DNA of 46,746 nt, taken from NCBI GenBank assembly GCA_902784965.1, contig CACZWU010000009.1, positions 1-46,746 of the forward strand, read 5' to 3'. The stretch comes from an uncultured Bacteroidia bacterium. GTDB taxonomy: Bacteria; Bacteroidota; Bacteroidia; Bacteroidales; UBA932. The translations under genes and the position numbers were made by a program. Positions 1-8,751 of the stretch are shown one piece after another. Each line of letters starts with the position of its first letter. Position 1 is the first letter of the stretch. The notes below the pieces were generated by a model. It was not told the DNA's origin, did no database searches, and saw nothing but the letters and a program-made list of their open reading frames with translations.

Positions 1-850
1 TGCGGACGCCTATTTACAGCTGAAGTACAAATGGAACGACATGTTCATCGTCAATGCCGGTGTCAGATACGACTACAAACGCCGGTATAACTATCTGGAA
101 GACAAGCACGAGAAAATCAACGTGCTGTCACCGCGTGTCGCATTCATCATGAACCTCCCTGCGTTGACCGCCAAGCTGTCGTATTCCCGGGCGTTCGTGG
201 ATGCCCCCTACTTCTATCGGAACGGCCGGTTTGACACCTCCTGGGGAGGCGGACTCGAACCCGAGTACCTGCATTCCCTCCAGGCTTCCTTCTCTTCTAA
301 TAAGATCGCCCCGAACCTGGGGGCGGAAGTGAACGTCTTCTACAACATGTTCACGAATCTGGTTTTTTACGATGCCGGGGCGCTGATCTATCTCAATGGC
401 GGTTCCTTGAAGAACTTCGGCACGGAACTCTCCCTCCGTTATACGGGAAAGAAATTTCAGGCGGAAGGCAACCTCACCTGGCAGAGAGTTCTCGAGGCCG
501 AATTCTATCAGTATGCGATGGGCCACAATATGGCGAATATTCCGGCGTTCATGTCGAATGTGGTTCTCCAGTATGAAGTGCTGAAGGGGCTGAAGCTGCA
601 CACCCATCTTACCGGCTTCGGCCGTCAGCATTCTCAGACCACGAATTGGTTTACCGAGGAAATCACCGAACATGAGCTTCCCGGCCGCGTCATCGTGGAC
701 CTCGGCATCAACTATGGCTACAAGAAGTTCGGCGTAGGCCTCAACTGCCACAATCTTTTCAATACAAAGTTTGAACAAGGCGGTGTCTCGACCGGCTTCA
801 TCCGTCAACAGGGACTTTGGCTGATGGCGGAAGTTTCGTACCAATTTTAA
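1..850 (+). CDS. TonB-dependent receptor, C-terminal barrel (5' truncated by window)
   Basis: The reading frame is open from base 2, before the first ATG at 41, so this is the 3' part of a longer gene. About 282 residues are visible. They alternate aromatic and polar residues in beta-strand pattern, with phrases typical of the barrel of a TonB-dependent outer-membrane receptor (VNAGVRYDY, LSPRVAF, VNVFYNMFTNLVFYD, VDLGINYGY, GLNCHNLFN). The chain ends in a strand with terminal Phe (AEVSYQF), the usual C-terminal signature of Bacteroidota outer-membrane barrels. The plug and any N-terminal domain lie outside the window, so the ligand cannot be inferred. The adenylation-enzyme gene begins 6 nt after the stop, so the receptor may share a transcript with it. 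Confidence 0.88.
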   Translation, partial: ADAYLQLKYKWNDMFIVNAGVRYDYKRRYNYLEDKHEKINVLSPRVAFIMNLPALTAKLSYSRAFVDAPYFYRNGRFDTSWGGGLEPEYLHSLQASFSSNKIAPNLGAEVNVFYNMFTNLVFYDAGALIYLNGGSLKNFGTELSLRYTGKKFQAEGNLTWQRVLEAEFYQYAMGHNMANIPAFMSNVVLQYEVLKGLKLHTHLTGFGRQHSQTTNWFTEEITEHELPGRVIVDLGINYGYKKFGVGLNCHNLFNTKFEQGGVSTGFIRQQGLWLMAEVSYQF

Positions 851-855
851 GATCT

Positions 856-3360
856 ATGAAGTACCAATATTATAATCATCTGGATGTCTGGCGTCATATC
901 CAGGAAAGTGTTGAGCAAGTACCCGACAAGGCTGCCGTCTATGTGGGTGAGAAGTGTCTTTCATACCGGGATCTGTTCCTGCTTACGGACCAGTTTGCTT
1001 CGTGCATACACGATTTCCTCTCCCGGAGAAACTGGGAAAAGGGCCGTCCCGTCCGCATCGGCGTCTTTGTCCGCCGCAACGAATGGCTGGAGGCTTCGCT
1101 CCTCAGCATCATCAAACTTGGCTGCACCTATGTGCCCATCGATACGGAAACCCCGGTCGAACGGGTTGCCTTCATTGCAGAAGACGCATCGCTGGCTTTC
1201 TTCCTGACCGAGGAAGCGGTCAAGGATCAATTGCCCCAGGGCATTCCGACACTGACCGTCGAAGAGATCCTGCAGAAAGAGCCCCGTGAAGTCACTGAGG
1301 ACTATGCAACGGACGGCAACGAGGCCTATATCATCTTTACTTCGGGTACGACAGGGAAGCCCAAAGGCGTACCGATCAATTATACCAATCTCTATCATTT
1401 CCTGCTCACCTGCATGCGGGAAGACAATTTCCATATTCATCCCGATTCCGTCGTCCTCCATTATGCGAGCGTCAACTTCGATATGTCCGTCAACGAGCTG
1501 TACTGTCCCTTTTTCAGTGGTTCGACGCTCGTCGTCGTCAATGAAGAGGAAAGGAAGGATGTAAAGCAGGTATACAGGATCGTCAACAGGCGGAAAGTGA
1601 CCTTCATGACACTGACTCCCACGATGCTCTCCCTCTTTACGGAGTTCAATTTTACCGCCTTGGAGACCCTCTGCGTGGGCGGTGAAGCCATGTCCCGCTC
1701 GCTGGCGGAACGCATCGGAGAGCGCCCCTACCGGCTCATCAATGCCTATGGCCCCACCGAATGCACGCCGTGGTCCAGCATTCGCGTCGTCACCAGCCCG
1801 GATATCTGCCGCAATATCGGATGGGCTACCCATTATGCCACCCTCGAGGTAGTGAATGACCAGATGCAACGGGCACGCCCTGGGGAAGAGGGAGAAGTTC
1901 TCATCGGCGGCCCGCAAGTTTTCAGCGGCTATCTGAACAGGCCCGAACTCACAAAGGAGAAACTGATTGACAATCCCTTTGCCGATACGCGGGATAAAGC
2001 GCCCAAACTCTATCGTACCGGAGACATCGTCCGGCCTTTGGAGGATGGAAGCTGCGAATTCGTGGGAAGAATGGATTCTCAAGTAAAGTTGTTCGGACAC
2101 CGCATCGAACTGGGAGAGATCACTATCCGGATTGAGAAATGCAAAGAGGTCCGCGGAGCCTATATCCGGATTGAAGAGAACGGCTTCAATAAACACATCG
2201 TGGCCTACATCCAGCCGACGGATCCGGAGGTATGCCATTCCAACGAGGCTATCATCGATACCATTGGCAAGATCAAGAAGCAGATCCGCATCGAACTCCC
2301 CGACTACATGATTCCTAACATGTGGAATTTCCTTCCGGAATTTCCTCGCACTATCAACGGAAAGATTGACGGAAGGAAACTTGTGAACAGGCCTTTCTAC
2401 TACATCGAAAATGACGATGAAGAGAGTTTGACCAACGACGAACGGGTCCTGAGGCAAGAGATGTGCAGGGTGATGGGTTTTGATAATATCTCCGTCCATG
2501 AAGACCTGTTCGAAGTCTACGGGCTCACTTCCATCCAGACCATGCAGGTCTCCGTGGACCTGAACCGTATGGGTATGCAGGTGTCGGTCCTTGAGATGTA
2601 CCGGCATCGCACCATCCACGAAATCATCAAGCACCGGGATGCCCGTTTGAATTATTGGTATAACGACGGCGATGACACGAAGAAACCTGTCATCATCGTC
2701 ATCGCCGGTTATACATCCTTCGGCAATATGTACACACAGCTGGCTGACCGGCTTACCGACAAGTTCTCCATTTATGTGGTGGATTATTATCACGCCATCC
2801 TGGATAACAGGAGGGTGAAGGACCTGGAGGAACTGATGGCCATCTACCGGGAGATGGTCGCTCCGGTTGTCGCCAAACACAGGGTCTGCTGTATCACGGG
2901 CATCTGCCTGGGTGGAGAGCAGGCGCTGCTGCTGGCCCATCAGCTCTATGCCGACAAGGCGGAAAAGCCGCATGTCATCGTCATGGATGGAGAGATAGAC
3001 CGGGATACCCGACGCGAGACCAATGGCAACCTGCATTTCGATTTCCTCACGAAGGAAGAGAACGACCTGCGCATCGACAACGATTTCACGTTGATGGGAA
3101 CATACCCCGATTTCCAATACGAAGGAGAACTGACCGTCTTCCTCTGCAGGGATTATGTGGCTTACGATGCCTGGTTCGACCCGGATTGGACCGAAGTGAA
3201 GGCAACAGGCTTGCGCCACGCCTTCGACACCGCACGCGAAAGATGGGAAAAGCACTATCCGGATTGCCACATCAGTATCCTGCCCTCCGACCATCCCAAT
3301 TTCTGGAATTCAGAACCTTCCCTGACCATTCTGTCTGACTACTTCTTGGAGAATGTCTAA
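856..3360 (+). CDS. NRPS-like monomodule: adenylation-carrier-thioesterase (A-T-TE), Cys-type thioesterase
   Basis: This 834-aa protein activates an acid as its adenylate, loads it on a carrier domain and releases it through an alpha/beta-hydrolase thioesterase. Seen: core motif TSGTTGKPKG at 162-171, FDMSVNEL at 208-215, NAYGPTE, YRTGD, GRMDSQVKLFGHRIELGEI, and the catalytic Lys in RTINGKID (K503). The carrier serine is in GLTSIQ (S559). The thioesterase elbow reads GICLGG, so Cys684 stands where Ser is usual; the likely catalytic His is H813. My manual pocket code by GrsA alignment is D-M-N-T-C-G-A-P-W-K; the first Asp and last Lys fit an alpha-amino acid, but I do not name the substrate. 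There is no condensation domain. ATG 856 is preferred to TTG 817, which overlaps the receptor gene. The next gene starts on the base after the stop. Confidence 0.85.
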   Translation: MKYQYYNHLDVWRHIQESVEQVPDKAAVYVGEKCLSYRDLFLLTDQFASCIHDFLSRRNWEKGRPVRIGVFVRRNEWLEASLLSIIKLGCTYVPIDTETPVERVAFIAEDASLAFFLTEEAVKDQLPQGIPTLTVEEILQKEPREVTEDYATDGNEAYIIFTSGTTGKPKGVPINYTNLYHFLLTCMREDNFHIHPDSVVLHYASVNFDMSVNELYCPFFSGSTLVVVNEEERKDVKQVYRIVNRRKVTFMTLTPTMLSLFTEFNFTALETLCVGGEAMSRSLAERIGERPYRLINAYGPTECTPWSSIRVVTSPDICRNIGWATHYATLEVVNDQMQRARPGEEGEVLIGGPQVFSGYLNRPELTKEKLIDNPFADTRDKAPKLYRTGDIVRPLEDGSCEFVGRMDSQVKLFGHRIELGEITIRIEKCKEVRGAYIRIEENGFNKHIVAYIQPTDPEVCHSNEAIIDTIGKIKKQIRIELPDYMIPNMWNFLPEFPRTINGKIDGRKLVNRPFYYIENDDEESLTNDERVLRQEMCRVMGFDNISVHEDLFEVYGLTSIQTMQVSVDLNRMGMQVSVLEMYRHRTIHEIIKHRDARLNYWYNDGDDTKKPVIIVIAGYTSFGNMYTQLADRLTDKFSIYVVDYYHAILDNRRVKDLEELMAIYREMVAPVVAKHRVCCITGICLGGEQALLLAHQLYADKAEKPHVIVMDGEIDRDTRRETNGNLHFDFLTKEENDLRIDNDFTLMGTYPDFQYEGELTVFLCRDYVAYDAWFDPDWTEVKATGLRHAFDTARERWEKHYPDCHISILPSDHPNFWNSEPSLTILSDYFLENV

Positions 3361-4347
3361 GTGAACGCGAAGCTAAAAACGGTTCTGAAGTATGTGCTGT
3401 CGCTATTGCTGGCGGGCGTGCTGCTTTGGCTGGCCCTCCGAAGAGTCGACTGGACTGCTTTCATGGAAGGACTGAAACAGACCCGCTGGGGATATATCTT
3501 CCCTTTTGTCGGTGCTTCTCTCGGGGCATTGGTCTTCCGGGCGTTTCGCTGGAAGTTGCTGCTCAACGCTGCGGGGTTCCGCAGCAAGTGGCTGGAAGTA
3601 TGGGATGCCAACAACATCGGCAACCTGGGCAACCTGGCCGTTCCCGGAGCGGGCGAGCTGATTCGCTGCGGCTATGTGAACGGCAAGTCCGGGTATGCGA
3701 ACGTATTGGGCACCGTCCTGGTGGAGCGGGTATGGGACATTTTGTTCATCGTCTTGATGATCGTCTTTTCTCTGGTACTCGACCAGGCGGATTTCGGTCC
3801 TTTCTTCTCCGAGAACATCTGGGAACCGCTGGCCGGAAACCTGAATTTTTCGCTCTGGTGGCTGATTGCCGCACTGGGAATCGTCCTCATCGTTTTATTG
3901 GTGCTGGTGTTCCGCTATCGCGGCAACAGCCGCTTCTGCGCCAGGATCGCCGATGCCCTGTCCAATATCGGGAAGGGTTTCACCAGTTTCCTGCGGATGA
4001 AGCGGAAGGCGTTGTTCCTTTTCTATACCGTGGCCATCTGGTTCATGTATCTGCTGATGACCCTGAGCATCCAGAAGGCGATGCCGGAACTCTCCGACCT
4101 GGGCCTGGTGGACGCGTTGTTCTTCTGTGTGCTGGGTAATATCGCCTCCATCATCCCGGTCCCCGGCAGCATGGGTGCCTATCACTACCTGATGGCGCTG
4201 GCCGTTTCTGCGATCTTTGCGAAATCCTGGGAGACGGGCATCCTGTTCGCCACGCTGCAGCACGAGCTGCACGCGGTGCTGGTCCTGATCCTCGGGGCCA
4301 TCTCCTATACGCGCCATTCCCTGAAAAAGCGTCAGCAAACGGCGTAA
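3361..4347 (+). CDS. Flippase-like membrane protein (LPG_synthase_TM / UPF0104 family)
   Basis: This 328-aa integral membrane protein has about eight hydrophobic segments and the layout of the lysylphosphatidylglycerol-synthase transmembrane family, the MprF flippase-like domain. Family-type phrases are seen: FRAFRWKLLL near residue 60, NNIGNLGNLAVPGAGELIRCGYV at about 81-103, VLVERVWDILFI, and VPGSMGAYHYLMA near 270. Start is GTG at 3361, adjacent to the TAA of the A-T-TE gene, so the two are probably translationally coupled. No soluble aminoacyl-transferase domain is fused, unlike full MprF. The context suggests that it handles a lipid or lipid-linked product of the upstream enzyme, but that is inference; many family members have no known substrate. 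Confidence 0.82.
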   Translation: MNAKLKTVLKYVLSLLLAGVLLWLALRRVDWTAFMEGLKQTRWGYIFPFVGASLGALVFRAFRWKLLLNAAGFRSKWLEVWDANNIGNLGNLAVPGAGELIRCGYVNGKSGYANVLGTVLVERVWDILFIVLMIVFSLVLDQADFGPFFSENIWEPLAGNLNFSLWWLIAALGIVLIVLLVLVFRYRGNSRFCARIADALSNIGKGFTSFLRMKRKALFLFYTVAIWFMYLLMTLSIQKAMPELSDLGLVDALFFCVLGNIASIIPVPGSMGAYHYLMALAVSAIFAKSWETGILFATLQHELHAVLVLILGAISYTRHSLKKRQQTA

Positions 4348-4349
4348 AA

Positions 4350-4370
4350 AAGGGCTGTCACGCAGCCCTT
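4350..4370. terminator. Bidirectional intrinsic terminator
   Basis: An 8-bp perfect stem (AAGGGCTG at 4350-4357, CAGCCCTT at 4363-4370) with a 5-nt loop sits between two convergent stop codons (4347 and 4376). The A-run at 4346-4351 becomes a U-tract for transcripts from the minus strand, so it is strongest as the terminator of the 4376-4870 lipoprotein gene. Plus-strand read-through has only a short pyrimidine tail. Confidence 0.8.
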
Positions 4371-4375
4371 CTCTG

Positions 4376-4870
4376 TCATTCCAGTTTGTAGTCGCTGAGA
4401 TTGGTCAGCGACGGATGATTTTTGTAGGTCGTCGCTTTCCCGCGGATGTAGAGGGTGCGATGGAGCACCTTTGATTTGTTGGCCCCGCTGACATCCAACA
4501 CCTCCTTGTGCGCTTTCTTGGTCATCTGCAGGACGAGGCACGCATCGGGATCGTCGCAGTCTTTGTCGTCGGCCAGGACGACGCATTTCTCCATCACCTC
4601 GCCTTCGCATCCGAAATCGATGCTGCCGTCGGATGCCAAGCCGCCGACAATGACGCCCTTGACCCAGAGGGTGTCGCCGGAAAAGCCGCCCGCAATGAAC
4701 TCTTCCACGCGCAGGACCTTGTCCATCGGGATGACGGGCGTCTCCGCCTGGTCTTTCCCTTCATTGTACGTCGCCCATACTTCATCCATCCAGGTGCAGG
4801 ACGTGGTCAGAACGGCCGTGGCCGCATACATCATGGCGGAGATTATCACCGCCATCACAATTCTTTTCAT
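4376..4870 (-). CDS. Small lipoprotein, OB-fold-like (DUF6359-like)
   Basis: 164 aa. It begins with MKRIVMAV, has a hydrophobic stretch and a lipobox-like LTTSC, so it should be lipidated and held at the envelope. The start at 4870 is supported by a perfect AGGAGG at 4875-4880, 4 nt upstream; a longer frame to 4897 is less likely. The mature part (VEEFIAGGFSGDTLWVKG, then VLQMTKKAHKEVLDV, then LHRTLYIRGKATTY) resembles the small OB-fold lipoproteins common in Bacteroidales, in which 'the thing has been moved to a nucleic-acid-type OB fold' is only a fold statement, not a function. Family name is from memory and moderate. It stands alone, convergent with the flippase-like gene and divergent from the sugar operon. 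Confidence 0.7.
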   Translation of the reverse strand: MKRIVMAVIISAMMYAATAVLTTSCTWMDEVWATYNEGKDQAETPVIPMDKVLRVEEFIAGGFSGDTLWVKGVIVGGLASDGSIDFGCEGEVMEKCVVLADDKDCDDPDACLVLQMTKKAHKEVLDVSGANKSKVLHRTLYIRGKATTYKNHPSLTNLSDYKLE

Positions 4871-4898
4871 ATAACCTCCTTTGTTAATGTATGTCAAG

Positions 4899-4917
4899 GA
4901 CGGGGACCATCCCCGTC
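4899..4917. promoter_or_regulatory. Perfect hairpin in the divergent intergenic region
   Basis: GACGGGG and CCCCGTC form a 7-bp perfect stem around a 5-nt loop (ACCAT). On the minus strand it would lie about 30 nt before the lipoprotein start, within its probable leader. On the plus strand the nearest T-run (4934-4940) is too far to make a classical terminator. The role is unknown. Confidence 0.45.
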
Positions 4918-4983
4918 ATCGCAAAGGAAGGCGTTTTTTTCGAGACTTCAGCCGCAAAAAAGCAATTTATGCGAGAAAAGTGT

Positions 4984-4991
4984 TAAATTTG
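4984..4991 (+). promoter_or_regulatory. Putative -7 element of the polysaccharide operon
   Basis: TAAATTTG matches the Bacteroides -7 consensus TAnnTTTG and lies 22 nt before the rfbF-type start codon. No clear TTTG is found at the expected 19-21 nt upstream spacing, so the promoter assignment is tentative. Confidence 0.4.
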
Positions 4992-5013
4992 AAATTCGAT
5001 AGAAATTAATGCG

Positions 5014-5784
5014 ATGAAAGCCGTAATCCTTGCCGGCGGATTTGGTACGCGGTTCAGCGAAGCGACCGTCCGGATTCCCAAGCCGATGATCGAAATCGGG
5101 GACAAACCGATACTCTGGCACATCATGAAGTTGTACAGCCATCATGGCATCAATGACTTCATTATCTGCTGCGGGTACAAGCAGTATGTCATCAAAGAGT
5201 ATTTCGTCAACTATTTCCACCACAATTGTGACCTGACGGTCAATCTGGCCACCAACGAAGTGGAAATGCTCGACAACCATTCCGAGAACTGGCGGGTAAC
5301 GATGGTCGATACCGGACTCAATACCATGACTGGCGGCCGTGTCAAGCGGATTCAGAAGTACATTGGAGACGAGCCGTTTCTCCTGACGTATGGAGATGGG
5401 GTTTCAGATCTGGACGTCACGGCAACGATCCATGCGCACCAGGCTTCGGGCAAGATTCTTTCGATGACGGCCTATCAGCCCGGTGGAAGACTGGGTGTGC
5501 TGGATGTCAACGAACACGGAATCCTTACTTCTTTTGTGGAAAAGCCCAAGGAAAGCGGTACTTGGATCAATGCCGGCTTCTTCGTTTGTGAGCCGCAGAT
5601 TTTCGACTACCTGACCGGCGACGAAGAAATGTTTGAGAAGGAACCCATGCAGCGGCTGGTCGCCCGGCAGGAAATCCACGTGTATAAGCACACGGGTTTC
5701 TGGAAGCCGATGGATACCCTGCGAGACAATCAGGAACTCAACAAATTGTGGAATGAGGGCAATGCCCCCTGGAAAGTCTGGTGA
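5014..5784 (+). CDS. rfbF: Glucose-1-phosphate cytidylyltransferase
   Basis: This 256-aa nucleotidyltransferase makes CDP-glucose from glucose-1-phosphate and CTP, the first committed step to CDP-3,6-dideoxyhexoses. The N-terminal signature MKAVILAGGFGTR and the following RIPKPMIEIGDKPILWHIM are the nucleotide- and sugar-phosphate-binding parts of the family; YGDGVSDLD at about 129-137 carries the metal-binding Asp. Length is typical of RfbF/DdhA. It is the first gene of a seven-gene plus-strand operon, and its TGA overlaps the ATG of the next gene (TGATG). Confidence 0.95.
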   Translation: MKAVILAGGFGTRFSEATVRIPKPMIEIGDKPILWHIMKLYSHHGINDFIICCGYKQYVIKEYFVNYFHHNCDLTVNLATNEVEMLDNHSENWRVTMVDTGLNTMTGGRVKRIQKYIGDEPFLLTYGDGVSDLDVTATIHAHQASGKILSMTAYQPGGRLGVLDVNEHGILTSFVEKPKESGTWINAGFFVCEPQIFDYLTGDEEMFEKEPMQRLVARQEIHVYKHTGFWKPMDTLRDNQELNKLWNEGNAPWKVW

Positions 5785-7130
5785 TGATGGAAAGGAAGGA
5801 ACAGCTCAAGCAGGAGATCCTCGAACTGACGCGGGAATACTACCGGGAAGTCCATGGCCAGCCGAAGGAATTCATCCCCGGCAAGACCCGGGTGAATTAT
5901 GGCGGTCGCTTCTTTGACGATGCCGAGATGGTCAATCTGGTAGACGCCTCCCTGGATTTCTGGCTGACGGCCGGACCTTGGGCACACAAGTTTGAAACCC
6001 GCCTCGCCCAGTGGCTGGGCGTGAAATACTGCTCGCTGTGCAACAGCGGCTCCAGCGCGAATCTGCTGGCTTTCAGTGCGCTGACGGCCCATGAACTGGG
6101 AGAGAGACGCATCAGGCGCGGGGATGAGGTGATTACCGTGGCAGCCAGTTTTCCGACCACCGTGGCCTGCATCGTACAGTTCGGCGCCGTGCCGGTGTTT
6201 GTGGATATGAGCGAAGCGGAGGGCAACATGGATGTCACGCAGTTGGAAGCCGCCTTCAGCCCCCGGACCAAAGCTGTGATGGTGGCGCACTCCCTGGGCA
6301 ATCCGTTCAACCTGGAAGCTGTCGTCGCGTTCTGTAAGAAACACAAGCTCTGGTTGGTCGAGGATAACTGTGATGCGCTGGGTTCAGAGTATTTCATTGA
6401 CGGTGAATGGAAAAAGACCGGTACCATCGGTGATATCGGAACTTCGTCGTTCTATCCTCCCCATCACATGACCATGGGAGAGGGTGGTGCCGTCTATACC
6501 AACAACCGTGAACTGGACAAATACGTAAAGAGTTTCCGTGACTGGGGACGTGACTGCTGGTGCATGGGTGGAGTCGACAACACTTGCGGATGCCGTTTTA
6601 CAGGGCAGTTCGGAAAGCTCCCTCAGGGCTATGACCACAAATATGTGTACAGTCATCTGGGTTACAATCTGAAGGCTACCGATCTGCAGGCTGCCATCGG
6701 TTGCGCCCAATTGGAGAAACTCGACTTCATCGTGCACCGCCGCCGTGAAAACTTCCAGACTTTGTATGACGGGCTGAAAGGCACCCCGGGTCTGTTGCTT
6801 CCTGAACCTCAGAAAAACAGCCGGCCCAGTTGGTTCGGTTTCTTTATCACGGTGAAAGAAAACGCCGGATATACCCGCAACAAACTGACCCGTCATCTGG
6901 AAGAGCATCAGATACAAACCCGCAACCTTTTTGCCGGCAATCTGCTGATGCATCCCGCATTTGAAGAGTATGCGGAAGGGAAGGACTACCGCACCGTTGG
7001 GGAATTACCCGTGACCACCCGCATGATGAAGAACAGCTTCTGGCTGGGTGTCTATCCCGGCATGACACCTGAAAAGCTGCAGTATATGATAAATACCATC
7101 AAGGCTTTCGTGGCGACAAAAACCAGGTAG
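5784..7130 (+). CDS. rfbH: CDP-4-keto-6-deoxyglucose 3-dehydratase (E1, RfbH/DdhC type)
   Basis: 448 aa. It belongs to the aspartate-aminotransferase-fold sugar family but uses PMP and an iron-sulfur cluster to remove the C3 hydroxyl. The family hallmark is visible: the Schiff-base Lys is replaced by His in FYPPHHMTMGEGG (His-His at 227-228). Cys residues of the cluster region are in RDCWCMGG and NTCGCRF. GSSANLL near 91-97 binds the cofactor phosphate. The start could be GTG 5781, ATG 5784 or ATG 5787; 5784 overlaps the previous stop and is preferred. The E1 enzyme normally needs a reductase partner (E3, DdhD), which is not in this window. Confidence 0.94.
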   Translation: MMERKEQLKQEILELTREYYREVHGQPKEFIPGKTRVNYGGRFFDDAEMVNLVDASLDFWLTAGPWAHKFETRLAQWLGVKYCSLCNSGSSANLLAFSALTAHELGERRIRRGDEVITVAASFPTTVACIVQFGAVPVFVDMSEAEGNMDVTQLEAAFSPRTKAVMVAHSLGNPFNLEAVVAFCKKHKLWLVEDNCDALGSEYFIDGEWKKTGTIGDIGTSSFYPPHHMTMGEGGAVYTNNRELDKYVKSFRDWGRDCWCMGGVDNTCGCRFTGQFGKLPQGYDHKYVYSHLGYNLKATDLQAAIGCAQLEKLDFIVHRRRENFQTLYDGLKGTPGLLLPEPQKNSRPSWFGFFITVKENAGYTRNKLTRHLEEHQIQTRNLFAGNLLMHPAFEEYAEGKDYRTVGELPVTTRMMKNSFWLGVYPGMTPEKLQYMINTIKAFVATKTR

Positions 7131-7131
7131 C

Positions 7132-8223
7132 ATGATCGATTTATTCCAAAATTTCTATAGCGGCAAGAAAGTCCTTGTAACCGGACATACCGGTTTTAAG
7201 GGTTCTTGGCTTAGCATATGGCTCCACGAACTGGGTGCAGAGGTGGTTGGCGTAGGCCTTGAACCATATTCAGAGAAAGATAACTTCGTTCTCTCCGGCA
7301 TAGGTAAGAAGATTAAAGCTGACATCCGAGCAGACATTCGTGACGGAGAAAAGATGAAGGAAATCTTCAAGCAGTACAAGCCTGAGATTGTCTTCCATCT
7401 TGCGGCACAGCCCTTGGTGCGCCTCAGTTATGAGATTCCCGTTGAGACCTACCAGACCAACGTGATGGGAACCATCAACATCATGGAAGCCATCCGTGCT
7501 ACGGAAAGTGTCAAGGTTGGCGTTATGATTACCACCGACAAATGCTATGATAATAAGGAGCAGATGAGAGGCTACAAGGAGGATGACCCCTTTGGCGGTT
7601 ACGATCCTTATAGCTCCAGTAAAGGCGCTTGTGAGATAGCTATCCAAAGTTGGCGAAGGAGTTTCTTCAATCCCGAGGATTATGGCAAGAAACATCATGT
7701 AAGCCTTGCCAGTGTTCGTGCCGGTAATGTGATTGGTGGGGGCGACTGGGCCAAAGACCGTATCATTCCTGATTGCATCCGGGCGATCGAGGCGGAAAAA
7801 CCCATTGAAATCCGCAGTCCCAAGGCTGTCCGTCCATGGGAACATGTGCTGGAACCTTTGAGTGGCTATCTGCTGCTTGCACGGAAAATGTGGGAATGTC
7901 CAACCGATTATTGTGAGGGTTGGAACTTTGGACCGGAGGCGGAATCCATCGCTACCGTTTGGGAGGTTGCCAGCCAGTTGGTGCAACGTTTGGGCAAAGG
8001 GGAGCTGAAAGACGCGTCCGATCCCCATGCCCCGCATGAAGCGAACCTGCTGATGCTGGATATTGCCAAGGCGAAGACCCGCCTGGGGTGGAAACCCCGC
8101 ATGGATGTTTCACGGACCATCGACCTGGTGGCAGACTGGTATCAACGCTATAGGCAGGAAGATATCTATGGCCTTTGTGCCCGACAGATTGAACAATATG
8201 TGGAGGAGGGTTTATGGAAATAA
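7132..8223 (+). CDS. rfbG: CDP-glucose 4,6-dehydratase
   Basis: This 363-aa extended short-chain dehydrogenase turns CDP-glucose into CDP-4-keto-6-deoxyglucose, the substrate of the RfbH-type enzyme. Seen: the Rossmann motif VTGHTGFKGSWL near residue 16, LAAQPLVRLSY, TTDKCYDN, and the catalytic YDPYSSSK (Tyr-x3-Lys). GNVIGGGDWAKDRIIPD is a family-specific segment. By eye its wording is somewhat more AT-rich than that of its neighbours. It begins 1 nt after the rfbH stop and overlaps the next gene by 10 nt. The gene order rfbF-rfbH-rfbG differs from the Salmonella rfbF-rfbG-rfbH order. Confidence 0.95.
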   Translation: MIDLFQNFYSGKKVLVTGHTGFKGSWLSIWLHELGAEVVGVGLEPYSEKDNFVLSGIGKKIKADIRADIRDGEKMKEIFKQYKPEIVFHLAAQPLVRLSYEIPVETYQTNVMGTINIMEAIRATESVKVGVMITTDKCYDNKEQMRGYKEDDPFGGYDPYSSSKGACEIAIQSWRRSFFNPEDYGKKHHVSLASVRAGNVIGGGDWAKDRIIPDCIRAIEAEKPIEIRSPKAVRPWEHVLEPLSGYLLLARKMWECPTDYCEGWNFGPEAESIATVWEVASQLVQRLGKGELKDASDPHAPHEANLLMLDIAKAKTRLGWKPRMDVSRTIDLVADWYQRYRQEDIYGLCARQIEQYVEEGLWK

Positions 8224-8750
8224 GCAGGACACCGATTCCGGGCCTGCTGCTTCTGCAGGCTGTCCCTTTTCAGGATATCCGGGGAGGATTTCAGAAACCT
8301 TTCAACGAAACTTTTTTTCGGGAAAATGGACTGGCGGCCGATTTCAAGGAGTTTTACTATTCGGTCAACAGGAAGGATGTGATCCGGGGCATGCATTTCC
8401 AGACTCCGCCTTGTGATCACGAGAAACTCGTTTATGTGAGCAAGGGCCGTATCCTCGACGTGGTGGTGGATATCCGCAAATCGTCGCCCACTTTTGGCAA
8501 GTACTTCGAAACGGAACTGAACGACAGGGAGGGATGCTATCTATATATTCCCAAGGGTCTGGCGCATGGATTCTGCGCGTTGGAAGAAGGATCGGTCGTC
8601 CATTATGCCCAGACTTCCTGTTATGACCCGGAACACGACGCCGGCATTTCCTTCCGTTCGTTCGGTTACACATGGCCCGTATCCGACCCGATCGTGTCGG
8701 AGCGGGACCGCTCTTTCCCCGACTGGCAATCATTCAATTCCCCTTTTTGA
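8214..8750 (+). CDS. RmlC-type cupin, probable CDP-4-keto-dideoxyhexose epimerase
   Basis: 178 aa with the cupin fold of dTDP-4-dehydrorhamnose 3,5-epimerases: QDIRGGFQKPF near the N terminus, YYSVNRKDVIRGMHFQ containing the catalytic-type RGMHFQ His, VVVDIRKSSPTFGKY, and IPKGLAHGFCALEE. The context makes a C5 epimerase acting on the CDP-linked keto sugar likely, as in the ascarylose pathway of Yersinia; that is inferred from neighbours, not from residues unique to one substrate. ATG 8214 lies inside the end of rfbG, giving a 10-nt overlap. Confidence 0.85.
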   Translation: MEISRTPIPGLLLLQAVPFQDIRGGFQKPFNETFFRENGLAADFKEFYYSVNRKDVIRGMHFQTPPCDHEKLVYVSKGRILDVVVDIRKSSPTFGKYFETELNDREGCYLYIPKGLAHGFCALEEGSVVHYAQTSCYDPEHDAGISFRSFGYTWPVSDPIVSERDRSFPDWQSFNSPF

Positions 8751-8751
8751 T

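Noticed and set aside
817-855. TTG start for the A-T-TE enzyme
   Set aside because: It overlaps the receptor gene end, and ATG 856 gives a natural N terminus.
961-3294. A 777-codon minus-strand open frame across the A-T-TE gene
   Set aside because: It mirrors a real gene; its product has no family-like motifs, and the plus-strand protein has complete domain signatures.
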